DNA from: Gp6-AA40 sp963772955
GTDB lineage: Bacteria > Acidobacteriota > Vicinamibacteria > Vicinamibacterales > UBA2999
DNA length: 64,000 bases
Reading direction: 5' to 3'
Assembly: GCA_963772955.1 (NCBI GenBank)
Contig: CAVYZF010000019.1
Location: 124,001 to 188,000 of the forward strand
Position numbers and translations under genes: made by a program. Shown here in pieces: positions 24,997 to 33,746 of this stretch. Within the stretch, counting starts at the first letter, position 1, and the number at the start of each line of letters is the position of its first letter. Under the pieces are notes generated by a model that was not told the origin of the DNA, searched no databases, and saw only the letters and a program-made list of their open reading frames with translations.

Positions 24997-26388
24997 ATGC
25001 CCGACCGCCGGAAGACACTGCTCATCGTCGATAGCGACGACGAGATGCGCGAATCCATGACTGCGGCTCTGCGACGCGACTATCGCGTGCTCCGGGCCGC
25101 GACGGGCGAAGCCGCGTTTCAGATGATGCAGAAGGAAGACGTGGACCTGATGCTCCTCGAGGTCCATCTGCGCGGCATCAGCGGATTCGAAGTCCTGAAG
25201 ATCGTCCGGGAGAACTACCCGAAAGTCGAGATCATCGTGATCTCGAAGACGAAGGAACTCGACACGGCGATCGAGGCGATGCGCCACGGCGCGTATCACT
25301 ACATCTCGAAAGACTTCGACATCGAGAGCATCCGCACACTCTTCGCGAATGCCGCCGAGCGGCAGGATCTCAGCAGAGACGTCACGCGACTCAAGGAAGA
25401 AGTCGCCGAGCAGAACGAGCGTGAGTTCGTCGTCGGGCCGAGCCGCAGCACGCGGGCGGTCGTGGAGCTGGTGCAGAAGGTCGCGAAGATCTCGGCGACG
25501 GTCCTCGTGCTCGGCGAGAGTGGCACAGGAAAGGAATTGCTCGCGCGATTGATCCATCGCGAGTCGGGCAGACCGAACGCGCCGTTCGTGGCGGTGAACC
25601 TTGCCGCGATTCCCAAGGAGCTGGTGGAGAGCGCGCTCTTCGGTCATGAGAAAGGCGCCTTCACGGGCGCCATTCGCCAGCAGCTTGGCAAGTTCGAGCT
25701 CGCGGCCGGCGGCACGCTCTTCCTCGACGAGATCGGCGATTTGAAGTACGAGCTGCAGGCGAAACTGCTGCGCGCGATCCAGGAAGAGGAGATCGAGCGC
25801 GTCGGCGGCACGCACCCGATCAAAACGGATCTGCGCCTCGTTGCGGCGACCAACGTCGACCTCGAGAAGGCGGTCAAGGATGGCCGCTTCCGTGAGGACC
25901 TGTTCTATCGGCTCAACGTGATCCCGATCCGGATGCCGGCGCTGCGCGATCGCCTCGAAGATCTGCCAGAGCTCGCCCGCTTCTTCCTCCGCAAATACAG
26001 CATCAAATTTCGCAAGAACGTGCAGGGCATCGCTGACTCGACAATCGACATCCTGTCGTCGTACTGGTGGCCAGGGAACATTCGAGAGCTGGAGAACCTG
26101 ATCGAGCGCCTGGTCGCCGTCTCCGACAAGGACTGGATTACGGACGAAGATCTGCCGTACGAGCTTCACGTCGCGAAGCTCGACACGCAGGATCAGGCGG
26201 CGACGGAAAACCTGCTGGAGCGAGCGCTCTCGACCTTCGAGCGCAACTTCATCGTACGCGCCCTCGAGAAGTCGTCGTGGAATGTGACCGCCACGTCACG
26301 AGCGCTCGGCATTCCCCTGAGCACGCTCAAATTCAAGATGGACAAGCTGGAGATCCGGCAACTGGCGCGCCGGATTAGAGGCAACTAG
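24997..26388 (+). CDS. NtrC-type sigma-54 activator with a Glu at the phosphoacceptor site
   Basis: A 463-residue protein: receiver domain (1-120), AAA+ domain (Walker A GESGTGKE, GAFTGA contact loop, Walker B GTLFLDEIGD), and a Fis-type helix-turn-helix (NVTATSRALGIPLSTLKFKM). In the receiver the acceptor aspartate position is Glu55 (LMLLEVHLRG aligned with LLSDIRMPG of NtrC). The Lys in YHYISKDFD and the Ser in VISK remain. A Glu at this position often mimics phosphorylation, so the protein may be constitutively active or signal-blind. It is divergent from lpdA across the inverted repeat. No histidine kinase is adjacent. Confidence 0.88.
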   Translation: MPDRRKTLLIVDSDDEMRESMTAALRRDYRVLRAATGEAAFQMMQKEDVDLMLLEVHLRGISGFEVLKIVRENYPKVEIIVISKTKELDTAIEAMRHGAYHYISKDFDIESIRTLFANAAERQDLSRDVTRLKEEVAEQNEREFVVGPSRSTRAVVELVQKVAKISATVLVLGESGTGKELLARLIHRESGRPNAPFVAVNLAAIPKELVESALFGHEKGAFTGAIRQQLGKFELAAGGTLFLDEIGDLKYELQAKLLRAIQEEEIERVGGTHPIKTDLRLVAATNVDLEKAVKDGRFREDLFYRLNVIPIRMPALRDRLEDLPELARFFLRKYSIKFRKNVQGIADSTIDILSSYWWPGNIRELENLIERLVAVSDKDWITDEDLPYELHVAKLDTQDQAATENLLERALSTFERNFIVRALEKSSWNVTATSRALGIPLSTLKFKMDKLEIRQLARRIRGN

Positions 26389-26414
26389 CGCAAGCGGACT
26401 CAGCCGAAAAATCA

Positions 26415-26441
26415 ACCCGGCGCGTTCGAGCGGCGCCGGGT
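26415..26441 (-). terminator. Rho-independent terminator of the HU gene
   Basis: Perfect 9-bp stem acccggcgc/gcgccgggt with a 9-base loop. On the minus strand it is followed by TTGATTTTT, a usable U-tract. It may also serve the plus-strand sigma-54 gene, as that strand has AAAAATC before the stem. Confidence 0.7.
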
Positions 26442-26453
26442 CAGGGGGGAACG

Positions 26454-26473
26454 GAAGCGGCCCTTGCCGCTTC
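26454..26473 (-). terminator. Second hairpin downstream of HU
   Basis: A 7-bp stem gaagcgg/ccgcttc with a 6-base loop, lying between the HU stop and the main terminator. No U-tract follows directly, so it may be an mRNA-stabilising hairpin. Confidence 0.4.
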
Positions 26474-26493
26474 GCATTTCACTTGCTTGTCAC

Positions 26494-26793
26494 CTACTTC
26501 TTGGGCAGAACTGCGTCCTTGAGCTGCTTGGCGATACGCGCCTTGACGACAGTCTTTGCCGGAATCTTGATCGCCTCGCCGGTGGCGGGATTGCGGCCCA
26601 TGCGCGCCTTCCGCTTCTGGACGACCAGCTTGACCATGCCCGGCAGTACGAACTCACCCGACCGCTTGAGTTCCTTTTCTGAAAGGGTTGTCAGTTCGTC
26701 GAAAAATTCTCTCGCCTGAGTTCGCTTGACCTCGAACCTCTCAGCAAAGTGCGAGAACAATTCCGATTTGCCCATTCTGCGGGCCTCTGCCAT
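26494..26793 (-). CDS. HU/IHF-family DNA-binding protein
   Basis: A 99-residue HU-type protein: MGKSELFSHFAERFEVKRTQ, the GEFVLPGMVKL strand, the arm region ARMGRNPATGEAIKIPAKTV with the intercalating Pro (RNPATGE), and a C-terminal helix. It compacts DNA as a dimer. Start at 26793 (ATG after a GGGGGAC run); a shorter start at 26775 also fits the family. It has its own terminator. Confidence 0.93.
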   Translation of the reverse strand: MAEARRMGKSELFSHFAERFEVKRTQAREFFDELTTLSEKELKRSGEFVLPGMVKLVVQKRKARMGRNPATGEAIKIPAKTVVKARIAKQLKDAVLPKK

Positions 26794-26956
26794 CACGTCC
26801 CCCAGTCTTGTGCGCGCCGACTCTAGACCGCGAACGCAGTAGCGCGCGCGTCACACTGCAGCGGAAAGTCTTAGTGAAATCGCGTAATGCTAGCTCGCGA
26901 CCGATCCGCTGTCAACGAAGCTCCCGGCATAATCGAGCGATTTCGGCCCGAAGTGC

Positions 26957-26962
26957 TACTAT
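26957..26962 (+). promoter_or_regulatory. Probable -10 box for queF
   Basis: TACTAT nine bases upstream of the ATG at 26972, no Shine-Dalgarno in between (atttttcgacg). Near-leaderless transcription is suggested. I saw no clear preQ1 riboswitch in the HU-queF gap. Confidence 0.4.
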
Positions 26963-26971
26963 TTTTCGACG

Positions 26972-27331
26972 ATGTCAAGCGCCACACCGATCGAGACATT
27001 CCCGAGTCCGCGTCCGGAACGGGAGTTCGAGATCGCGATCAACTGTCCTGAGTTCACGTCCGTCTGCCCTAAAACAGGTCTTCCAGACTTCGGTGAAATT
27101 CGCATCACGTACGTGCCCGCCGATCGCTGCATCGAGCTGAAGTCGCTGAAGTACTACATGATCGGGTTCCGCGACCGCGGGATCTTCTACGAGGCGGTGA
27201 CCAATCAGATCCTCGACGATCTCGTCGCGGCGTGCCATCCGCGACGCATGACAATCGTCGGTGATTTCACGGTCCGCGGCGGAATCAAGACGACAGTCAC
27301 TGCGACATACGAAGTAGGCTGTAGGCAGTAG
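26972..27331 (+). CDS. queF: NADPH-dependent 7-cyano-7-deazaguanine reductase QueF
   Basis: A 119-residue short-type QueF. Catalytic Cys32 in TSVCPKTGLPDFG with Asp39, the ELKSLKYY stretch, and Glu74 in RGIFYEAV. It reduces preQ0 to preQ1 in queuosine synthesis. The last five residues (VGCRQ) and the stop codon are encoded by a heptamer repeat, so the C-terminus may have been shaped by repeat insertion; family length is nevertheless normal. No other que genes are in the window. Confidence 0.93.
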   Translation: MSSATPIETFPSPRPEREFEIAINCPEFTSVCPKTGLPDFGEIRITYVPADRCIELKSLKYYMIGFRDRGIFYEAVTNQILDDLVAACHPRRMTIVGDFTVRGGIKTTVTATYEVGCRQ

Positions 27332-27362
27332 GCGCCTACCGCAGACGGCATACCGCCTACGT
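27314..27362. repeat. Heptamer inverted repeat between queF and smr
   Basis: Seven consecutive heptamers in perfect register: gtaggct, gtaggca, gtaggcg | cctaccg, cagacgg, cataccg, cctacgt. The first three and last four face each other. The queF stop (27329-27331) and the Smr gene stop (27357-27359) are both inside. Confidence 0.75.
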
Positions 27363-27608
27363 CAAGAGTCTCGCGACCGTCGCTCCCAGGTGAGATTCCG
27401 CAGCGTCCCAGAATTCGACGACGAGCGGATGCCGCTCGAGCACCTGCTGCACAAGACCTCGCTGGATTCCTTTGCCTCGCCCGTGAATCACACGCACCTC
27501 GCGTAAGCCCGCCCCGTGCGCGGCCGTCACGTACTCCTCGACGACCGACTGCACGTCGCGCGGCGCGAACGCATGAAGATCGAGCGAGTCCTCAATCGGA
27601 ATTTTCAC
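27357..27608 (-). CDS. Stand-alone Smr-domain protein
   Basis: An 83-residue Smr domain with LDLH (residues 9-12), VIHGRGKGIQ (41-50) and a C-terminal strand. Smr domains are nucleases or nucleic-acid binders found at the C-terminus of MutS2 or alone. It is short but complete. Convergent to queF, divergent from the helicase gene. Confidence 0.88.
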   Translation of the reverse strand: MKIPIEDSLDLHAFAPRDVQSVVEEYVTAAHGAGLREVRVIHGRGKGIQRGLVQQVLERHPLVVEFWDAAESHLGATVARLLT

Positions 27609-27729
27609 AGTCAGATTTCTCCATCGACTCGTGCAGAAACAGCTCGCGATTCTTTCAGCATTCGAGGCAACGGCGAAGGCCTTTTCGGCCTGTTTGCCTC
27701 AGGGAACGAGGCATGCAATGCGGTGATGC

Positions 27730-30009
27730 GTGCTCTCGTCATCATTCGCCCCTGGCGAGACCGTCCGCATCCGCGACGAGCGCTGGGTCGTCATCGGTCA
27801 GACGCCAGGTCGCGACGCGTGCGTCCTCGACGTGCGAGGACAGGATCGCTCCAACCTCAACGCCCGTGCCTCGTTCCTCCTGCCGTTCGAGATTGTCGAA
27901 CCGCTCGCCGCCGATCGATCACCGCGCCGCGTGTCGCCTCGCAGGTGGCGCCACCTCACGCGCGCCATCGTCACCGAGGCGACTCCAACGTGGCCCGCGC
28001 TCCGGACGGGCCTGCGCGCCCGCATCTCGCTGCTGCCGTTTCAGCTCGAGCCAGCCCTGGCGGTCACGCACGGGGTCGCGTCACGAATCCTGATCGCTGA
28101 CGAGGTCGGACTCGGCAAGACGATTCAGGCTGCTCTCATCGTCGCAGAGATCCTCGAGAGGACGCGGCACGCTCGCGTGCTCATCGTCGCGCCGGCAGCG
28201 CTGAAGGAGCAATGGCAGGCGGAGCTCGACGACCGGTTTCACATCGAGGCGTGGGTGGCCGATTCCGTTTCGCTGGCTCGCCTCGGCGAGGAGTGGGGTG
28301 CCGGAAATCCCTGGACGTCTCGCTCCGTGGCCATTACGTCGATCGACTTCATCAAGCGACTCGAGGTCATGCGCGCGCTCGAGTCGCTCGTCTGGGACGC
28401 GGTCGTGTTCGACGAAGCACACGGACTGACGGGGCGCTCGGATCGTGCCATCGCGGCAGGCGCCATCGCTCGTCGCGCGCGAACCGTCGTCCTTCTCACG
28501 GCGACGCCTCACGCAGGCGACGAGCAAGAGTTCGAGGCACTCTGTGGCATCGGCGATCTCGAGAAAGGCTTTCCCCTCCTGACGTTCCGCCGCGCGCATC
28601 GCGACGTCGGCCTCGCCGTCTCGAGGAAGACGCTGACGCTGCGTGTACACGCGACACTAGCCGAACGGGAGATGCATCGCGCGCTTCAGGCCTACGTGCG
28701 CAAAGTGCGAAGCGAGCGCCGATCTGGTGGTGACGCCGCCCATCTCGCAATGACGGTGCTGCAACGGCGCGCCTGCAGCAGCGCGTCCTCACTGGTCCGC
28801 TCGATCGAACGACGGCTTGCGCTTATCGACGGCGATCCGGCGACGGTGTCGCAGATGGTGCTGCCGCTGTTCGAATCATCAGGCGACGAAGAGCCTGGCG
28901 CCGAACTGGCGGCACCCGGTCTCGCGGATCGCAACGATGAATGTCGTCGGCTGGCCGTCATCCGCGCGCTTGCCGTCAGCGCCGCAGCATCGGAGTCAAA
29001 GATGCGTGCGTTGATCCGTCTGCTGCGTCGTGCGCACGAACCGGCGATCGTCTTTACCGAGTATCGCGACACGCTGGCGAAACTGGCATGGTTTCTTGCA
29101 GGCCTGCAGCCCGTCACGCTCCACGGCGGCCTGACGCCACCCGAACGTCGAGAGAGCCTGCGTCGTTTCACGAGCGGCGCATCGCCGGTGCTCCTCGCGA
29201 CCGATGCCGCAAGCGAGGGACTCAACCTTCACCAGCGTTGTCGGCTTGTGATCAATCTCGAACTGCCGTGGACACCGCTTCGGCTGGAGCAGCGAATCGG
29301 CCGTGTCGAGCGCATCGGGCAGACACAACGTGTCCACGCCGTTCATCTCCTGGCCGCCGGCACCGCTGAAGAATCGTACGTGACCAGGCTTCTGACCCGA
29401 ACCAATCGCGTCACTGAAGCGACGGAGAGGCTTCGTGATCGCTCGCCGGCACTCGACAGGATTCGCTCGACGGCAGAAGCCGAAACTCACCGGATCGAGC
29501 AATTGCGGCGCATCCCGGAGTCGCGCGCCACCACCGTCACTGATGGACGGCCACCGATGACAGTCACGCGCAGACGCCACGGCGCGAGCGTGATCCTGTG
29601 GGGCTTCTTTCTTTCATTCGCCGACACCACGACGCAGCGTGTGTGGCACACGCTGCTCGGCGCCACCAGCCGGTCGACCGATTCGTCGGTGCCGAACGAC
29701 TCGATATTCGAGAGCCAGCGGGAGCGCCTGCAGGCCTCACTCGAATCCTCGCGCGAGGCGTTTCTCGATCGGGCGGCTCATCGTGAGCGCGCCCTCGTTC
29801 GCGCGATCGAAAGCGAGCGCGCGCGATTGTCGGCGTCGCTCCTGCAGCGTGGTCTGTTCGACCGGCGGGCAGAGCGTGCGCTCGGCGCCCAGACCGCAGT
29901 GGTCGATGAAGCCCTTGCCCGCTGCCGCGCTCGACTCGGCGAGATCGAATCGACCAGACAGATCGTCGCCGAGCCGACACGCCTCGCCTTCGCGCTCCTC
30001 CGACGATGA
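27730..30009 (+). CDS. SNF2-family helicase (defence-type, DrmD-like)
   Basis: A 759-residue superfamily 2 helicase. The N-terminus has a small beta domain and RISLLPFQLEPAL before Walker A DEVGLGKT (124-131); DEAH at 228-231; LLTATPH as motif III; the second RecA lobe carries FTEYRDTL, TLHGGLTPPER, ATDAASEGLNLH and the Arg finger motif RIGRVERIGQ. A C-terminal coiled-coil, Arg/Glu-rich region follows (640-750). Such helicases pair with methyltransferases in DISARM and related systems. Here it overlaps by four bases with an adenine methyltransferase. Start is GTG at 27730. No drmA, drmB or drmC genes follow, so it is not a full DISARM locus. Confidence 0.85.
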   Translation: MLSSSFAPGETVRIRDERWVVIGQTPGRDACVLDVRGQDRSNLNARASFLLPFEIVEPLAADRSPRRVSPRRWRHLTRAIVTEATPTWPALRTGLRARISLLPFQLEPALAVTHGVASRILIADEVGLGKTIQAALIVAEILERTRHARVLIVAPAALKEQWQAELDDRFHIEAWVADSVSLARLGEEWGAGNPWTSRSVAITSIDFIKRLEVMRALESLVWDAVVFDEAHGLTGRSDRAIAAGAIARRARTVVLLTATPHAGDEQEFEALCGIGDLEKGFPLLTFRRAHRDVGLAVSRKTLTLRVHATLAEREMHRALQAYVRKVRSERRSGGDAAHLAMTVLQRRACSSASSLVRSIERRLALIDGDPATVSQMVLPLFESSGDEEPGAELAAPGLADRNDECRRLAVIRALAVSAAASESKMRALIRLLRRAHEPAIVFTEYRDTLAKLAWFLAGLQPVTLHGGLTPPERRESLRRFTSGASPVLLATDAASEGLNLHQRCRLVINLELPWTPLRLEQRIGRVERIGQTQRVHAVHLLAAGTAEESYVTRLLTRTNRVTEATERLRDRSPALDRIRSTAEAETHRIEQLRRIPESRATTVTDGRPPMTVTRRRHGASVILWGFFLSFADTTTQRVWHTLLGATSRSTDSSVPNDSIFESQRERLQASLESSREAFLDRAAHRERALVRAIESERARLSASLLQRGLFDRRAERALGAQTAVVDEALARCRARLGEIESTRQIVAEPTRLAFALLRR

Positions 30010-33000
30010 TCGCCGGCGTACGCGGCCGGATGTTGACCACCTCGTTCATCCGGGATGTGTTTCCGACGTTGCCTGGCGCCGGGGCTCCACCGCAGTCGTG
30101 GAGTCGGCAACTCGCCGGCTGGTCGAAGCACATCGACTCAACACTCGGCTCCGCCTCGGGCGTTCGAGCCATCACTGACGTCGCGCTGATTCCCCTTGTC
30201 GATCTGCTGGGACTCGCGGTCGTGCGACGTGTTGACGACGAGGGTGTGTCGTGCCTCGAACTGAGAGCTGGCGATCAATCCAGCGTGATGGGGCTCACGA
30301 CGACGTGGGGAGAGCCGCTCGAGCGTCTGTGGAGATCGTCGATCGCCGGCGCGATTGCCGCTGACGCTCGCTGGTGTCTCTGCTGCAACGGCAGAGTCCT
30401 TCGCCTTGTCGATGCACGGAGAACGTGGTCGCGTGACTACATCGAGTTCGATCTCGCGCTGCTTGGACTCCAACCCGAGGCGCAGGCGGTCTTGTGGTCG
30501 GTCGCCTCGGCCCGCGCCTTCTGCGGGAACCCTCCCCCGCTCGACAGCGCTGTCGCGCTCTCGCGCCATCACGGCATCGAGGTTTGCCGGGCTCTGGGTG
30601 CCGGCGTTCTTGAGGCGCTCGAAACGCTGCTCAAGGCGCTCACGCGCGGACGACGTCAGCCGGTTACGACGCTGTGGGAACAGTCGCTGACCGTCTTGTA
30701 TCGCGTCCTGTTCCTGCTCTTTGCCGAGGCGCGCGGTCTCGTGCCGCTGTGGCATCCCGTGTACCGCGATCGCTACAGCCTCGAAGCGATCGTCACGGTG
30801 CTGCTCGCGGGACGTCCATACCGGGGGCTCTGGCGCGCGGTTCACGCGATCTCACGGCTCGCGCACGCGGGCTGCTCAGCCGGCGAACTGCGCGTCACCG
30901 CATTCAACGGGCGGCTGTTCAATCCGTCGCACGCGGCCGCGTTCGACAGCACCCGACTCAGCGACTTCGTCATGAGTCGAACCGTGGTCGCCCTCAGCAG
31001 CACGCCGGTTGGCCGCCAGGGCGTGCGCAGCAAGATTCTCTACCGCGATCTCGACGTCGAGCAGCTCGGAGCGGTCTACGAGCGTGTGCTCGAGTACGAG
31101 CCAGCACCGCAAGACTCGGGACCTCTCGAGCGAACCCGTGATCGTCGCAAGGCCAGCGGCTCGTTCTACACACCACGCGCGGTGACGACGCATCTGGTGC
31201 GCCAGACAATCGAACCACTGATTCGCGGCCGCACGTCCGATCAGATCCTCACGCTGCGCGTGCTTGACCCCGCCATGGGAAGCGGAGCGTTTCTCGTGGC
31301 GACGTGCCGCTACCTGGCGTCGGCAGTCGAGGAGGCACTCGTTCAGGAAGGGCGCTGGCACTCGCACGACGTCACGCCTGCGGATCGCGTGGCGCTGCGT
31401 CGTGAGATTGCATCCCGCTGTCTCTTCGGCGTGGACCTGAACCCGATGGCGGTGCAGCTCGCGCGCCTTTCACTGTGGCTGGCGACGCTCGCCTCGGACA
31501 AGCCGCTCTCCTTTCTCGATCACCACCTCGTCGCCGGCCACAGCCTGGTGGGCGGCACTCCGGACGACATGAGCCGCCAACCCGGTGGAGGCACCAGCCG
31601 AAAGCGACAGGAGCGTCTGTCGCTATTCGAAGAGACGGAGCTTGCGTCGACACTCGCGCGTGCGGCGCAGGTGATCTCGAAGGTGGCGACCGAGCCTGAC
31701 GACTCTGTGGACATCGTCCGCGCGAAAGAGCGAAGCCTTCACGCGTTGCACGCGAGTGATTCCTCGCTGGCGAGGTGGACGGCGGCGCTCGACTTGTGGT
31801 GTGGCGCCTGGTTCCGGGATCAGGGACGCGGGCCCGAGCGCGGCGTATTCCAGGACCTCGTCGCGCGACTTCTCGATCGGCCATCGACCTTGCCGCAGCG
31901 GGTGGCCTCAACGCTCCTGGAGCAGTCCGCGGCCATCGCCGCGCGCCATCGTTTTCTCCACTGGCCGTTGACGTTTCCGGATGTCTTCTCCGCCACGACC
32001 GGTCAACCATCCGGCTTCGACGCCATCGTCGGCAACCCACCATGGGACATGGTTCGCGGCGACAGCGGCGCCGGCGGGACCAGGGAGGGCAGACGCCTCG
32101 CCGCGCGACAGGTGACCGACTTCGTTCGCCAGTCGGGCATCTACCGCGTCGAGAGCCGCGCACATGTGAACCTGTACCAGCTCTTCGTCGAGCGCGCTCT
32201 TCAACTCGTGAGGCCTGGCGGTCGCATCGGCTTCGTCGTGCCATCAGGCCTCGTGAGCGACACTGGCGCGGCGCCGCTGCGGCGATATCTCTTCGAACGC
32301 GCGGACGTGGACGAGGTCACTGGTTTCGACAACCGCCTCGCAATCTTTCCCGTGCATCGCAGTGTGCGGTTCATCCTTCTGACCTGCACGGCGGGGCGGG
32401 AGACATCGGTTGTCCGGTGCAGGTTCGGGCTCACGAGCACCGACGACCTCCACGCGCGAGAAACAGCGCCGCTCATGCTGTCTCGCCGTTTGCTCGCAAG
32501 GATGTCAGGGGACGATGACCTGGGCGTGCCGGAACTGGCGACGGAGATGGATTTGGCGATCGTCGAGGCGGTGAGCCACTCGACACCCCGCCTCGGTTCG
32601 AAGGACGGCTGGCATGTCGCATTCGGCCGCGAACTGAACGCCAGCGACGATCGCGAACTGTTCGTTCCGATCGCCGTCGAATCGACTGGCCGGCCGGTGA
32701 TCGAGGGAAAGCAACTCGATCCGTTTCGCGTCGATGCAGGCAGGAGCCGACTGGAGGTCAAGTCATCGGCCGCCACCGACCTGCGAGTCCCGCGTCGAGC
32801 CCGCCTCGCGTATCGCGACGTCGCGAGCGCCACCAATCGCCTGACGCTCATCGCCGCGATTGTTCCTGCTCGCGCGGTCACGACACACACGCTCTTCTGC
32901 CTGCGAACGCCGCTGCCTCTGTCGTCGCAGCGCGCGCTCTGTGCCCTGCTCAACAGCTACGCGGCGAATTACCTCATCCGGCTCCGGGTGAACACGCACG

Positions 33001-33275
33001 TCACCGTGTCACTGGTCTCGCGTCTGCCTGTCCCAGTCGTGCCGCCCGGGAGTCCGCTCTTCGCCCGGCTCGCAGAGTGCTCGGAGGCACTCACGCTCGG
33101 AGGGGCACCTGCGGAGGACATGGAGGAGTACGCCGAGATCCAGGCGATCGCCGCCCATCTCTACAGGTTGAACGCGACCCAGTTCGAGCACGTGCTGGGG
33201 ACGTTTCCGTTGGTGCCGAGGGAGATCCGGGACGAGGCCCTCCGTAGATTCATCAACTTTCACTTCTCCGCTTGA
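30006..33275 (+). CDS. Eco57I-class DNA N6-adenine methyltransferase
   Basis: A 1089-residue protein. After a helical N-terminal region of about 400 residues it has a linker typical of these enzymes (GSFYTPRAVTTHLVRQTIEP) and SAM motif I VLDPAMGSGAFLVATC (about 421-436), FGVDLNPMAVQLARLSLWLA, and the catalytic NPPW motif in DAIVGNPPWDMV (about 674-680). The C-terminal part is the target-recognition region (LNSYAANYLIRLRVNTHVTV). No PD-(D/E)XK nuclease is visible at its N-terminus. It is coupled to the helicase through ATGA at 30006. The pair looks like a two-gene modification/defence module; the downstream GxxExxY gene may supply a nuclease. Confidence 0.87.
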   Translation: MIAGVRGRMLTTSFIRDVFPTLPGAGAPPQSWSRQLAGWSKHIDSTLGSASGVRAITDVALIPLVDLLGLAVVRRVDDEGVSCLELRAGDQSSVMGLTTTWGEPLERLWRSSIAGAIAADARWCLCCNGRVLRLVDARRTWSRDYIEFDLALLGLQPEAQAVLWSVASARAFCGNPPPLDSAVALSRHHGIEVCRALGAGVLEALETLLKALTRGRRQPVTTLWEQSLTVLYRVLFLLFAEARGLVPLWHPVYRDRYSLEAIVTVLLAGRPYRGLWRAVHAISRLAHAGCSAGELRVTAFNGRLFNPSHAAAFDSTRLSDFVMSRTVVALSSTPVGRQGVRSKILYRDLDVEQLGAVYERVLEYEPAPQDSGPLERTRDRRKASGSFYTPRAVTTHLVRQTIEPLIRGRTSDQILTLRVLDPAMGSGAFLVATCRYLASAVEEALVQEGRWHSHDVTPADRVALRREIASRCLFGVDLNPMAVQLARLSLWLATLASDKPLSFLDHHLVAGHSLVGGTPDDMSRQPGGGTSRKRQERLSLFEETELASTLARAAQVISKVATEPDDSVDIVRAKERSLHALHASDSSLARWTAALDLWCGAWFRDQGRGPERGVFQDLVARLLDRPSTLPQRVASTLLEQSAAIAARHRFLHWPLTFPDVFSATTGQPSGFDAIVGNPPWDMVRGDSGAGGTREGRRLAARQVTDFVRQSGIYRVESRAHVNLYQLFVERALQLVRPGGRIGFVVPSGLVSDTGAAPLRRYLFERADVDEVTGFDNRLAIFPVHRSVRFILLTCTAGRETSVVRCRFGLTSTDDLHARETAPLMLSRRLLARMSGDDDLGVPELATEMDLAIVEAVSHSTPRLGSKDGWHVAFGRELNASDDRELFVPIAVESTGRPVIEGKQLDPFRVDAGRSRLEVKSSAATDLRVPRRARLAYRDVASATNRLTLIAAIVPARAVTTHTLFCLRTPLPLSSQRALCALLNSYAANYLIRLRVNTHVTVSLVSRLPVPVVPPGSPLFARLAECSEALTLGGAPAEDMEEYAEIQAIAAHLYRLNATQFEHVLGTFPLVPREIRDEALRRFINFHFSA

Positions 33276-33277
33276 TC

Positions 33278-33366
33278 ACGACACACAGAGGCACAGAGGC
33301 ACGGAGATGACTATTCGACGATCCCTCAGCTTGATGACGACACACAGAGGCACCGAGGCACAGAGG
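33278..33366. repeat. 8-bp tandem repeats, left side of GxxExxY unit
   Basis: Two copies of an array of GAGGCA-containing octamers: 33280-33305 and 33339-33366 (cagaggca, ccgaggca, cagaggct in register). The second is an exact 28-base inverted copy of the tract at 33747-33774 on the other side of the gene. The first begins three bases after the methyltransferase stop. Confidence 0.8.
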
Positions 33367-33383
33367 CTATTCAGCACGATCCA

Positions 33384-33738
33384 CTCACCCATCGCATCAT
33401 TGGCTGCGCGATCGAGGTACATCGACAGCTCGGGCCGGGCCTCATGGAGGCAACATACGAGGAAGCGCTATGTATCGAACTGCAGGATCAACAGAATTTC
33501 CTTCGTTCGACAAGCTGGTGTTCCTGTGCTCTACAAAGGGCATCTGATCGGAGAGCATCGTCCCGACCTCGTCGTCCAGGACAGGGTGGTCGTCGAAGTC
33601 AAAAGCGTCGAGCGGCTCATTGGCGTCCACCAGGCACAGCTACTCGCCTACATGCGCCTGCTGAAGAAGCCAGTCGGCCTGCTGCTCAATTTCAACAGCG
33701 AAGTACTGCGAACTGGGATCCGGCGCTTGGTGATTTAG
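33384..33738 (+). pseudogene. GxxExxY-family (PD-(D/E)XK-type) protein, frameshifted
   Basis: The N-terminal half reads LTHRIIGCAIEVHRQLGPGL, then MEATYEEALCIELQ, which includes the defining G-x-x-E-x-x-Y. The C-terminal half is one base ahead in frame: ISFVRQAGVPVLYKGHLIG, EHRPDLVVQDRVVVEVKSVE, with the nuclease-like D-x(8)-EVK, then LLAYMRLLKKPVGLLLNF. Removing one A near 33494 restores one frame. No ATG was found in frame upstream of 33444, so the start is unknown. The family belongs to the PD-(D/E)XK superfamily and has no proven role. The gene is bounded by inverted octamer repeats and lies directly behind a helicase-methyltransferase pair. Confidence 0.78.
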
Positions 33739-33746
33739 AAGAGTTA

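Noticed and set aside
24952..26169. Minus-strand open frame (405 codons) opposite the NtrC-type regulator
   Set aside because: Antisense shadow; repetitive Arg/Glu/Leu composition.
26797..26956. Possible preQ1 riboswitch upstream of queF
   Set aside because: I could not find the small H-type pseudoknot pattern with an A-rich tail; only a -10-like box is supported.
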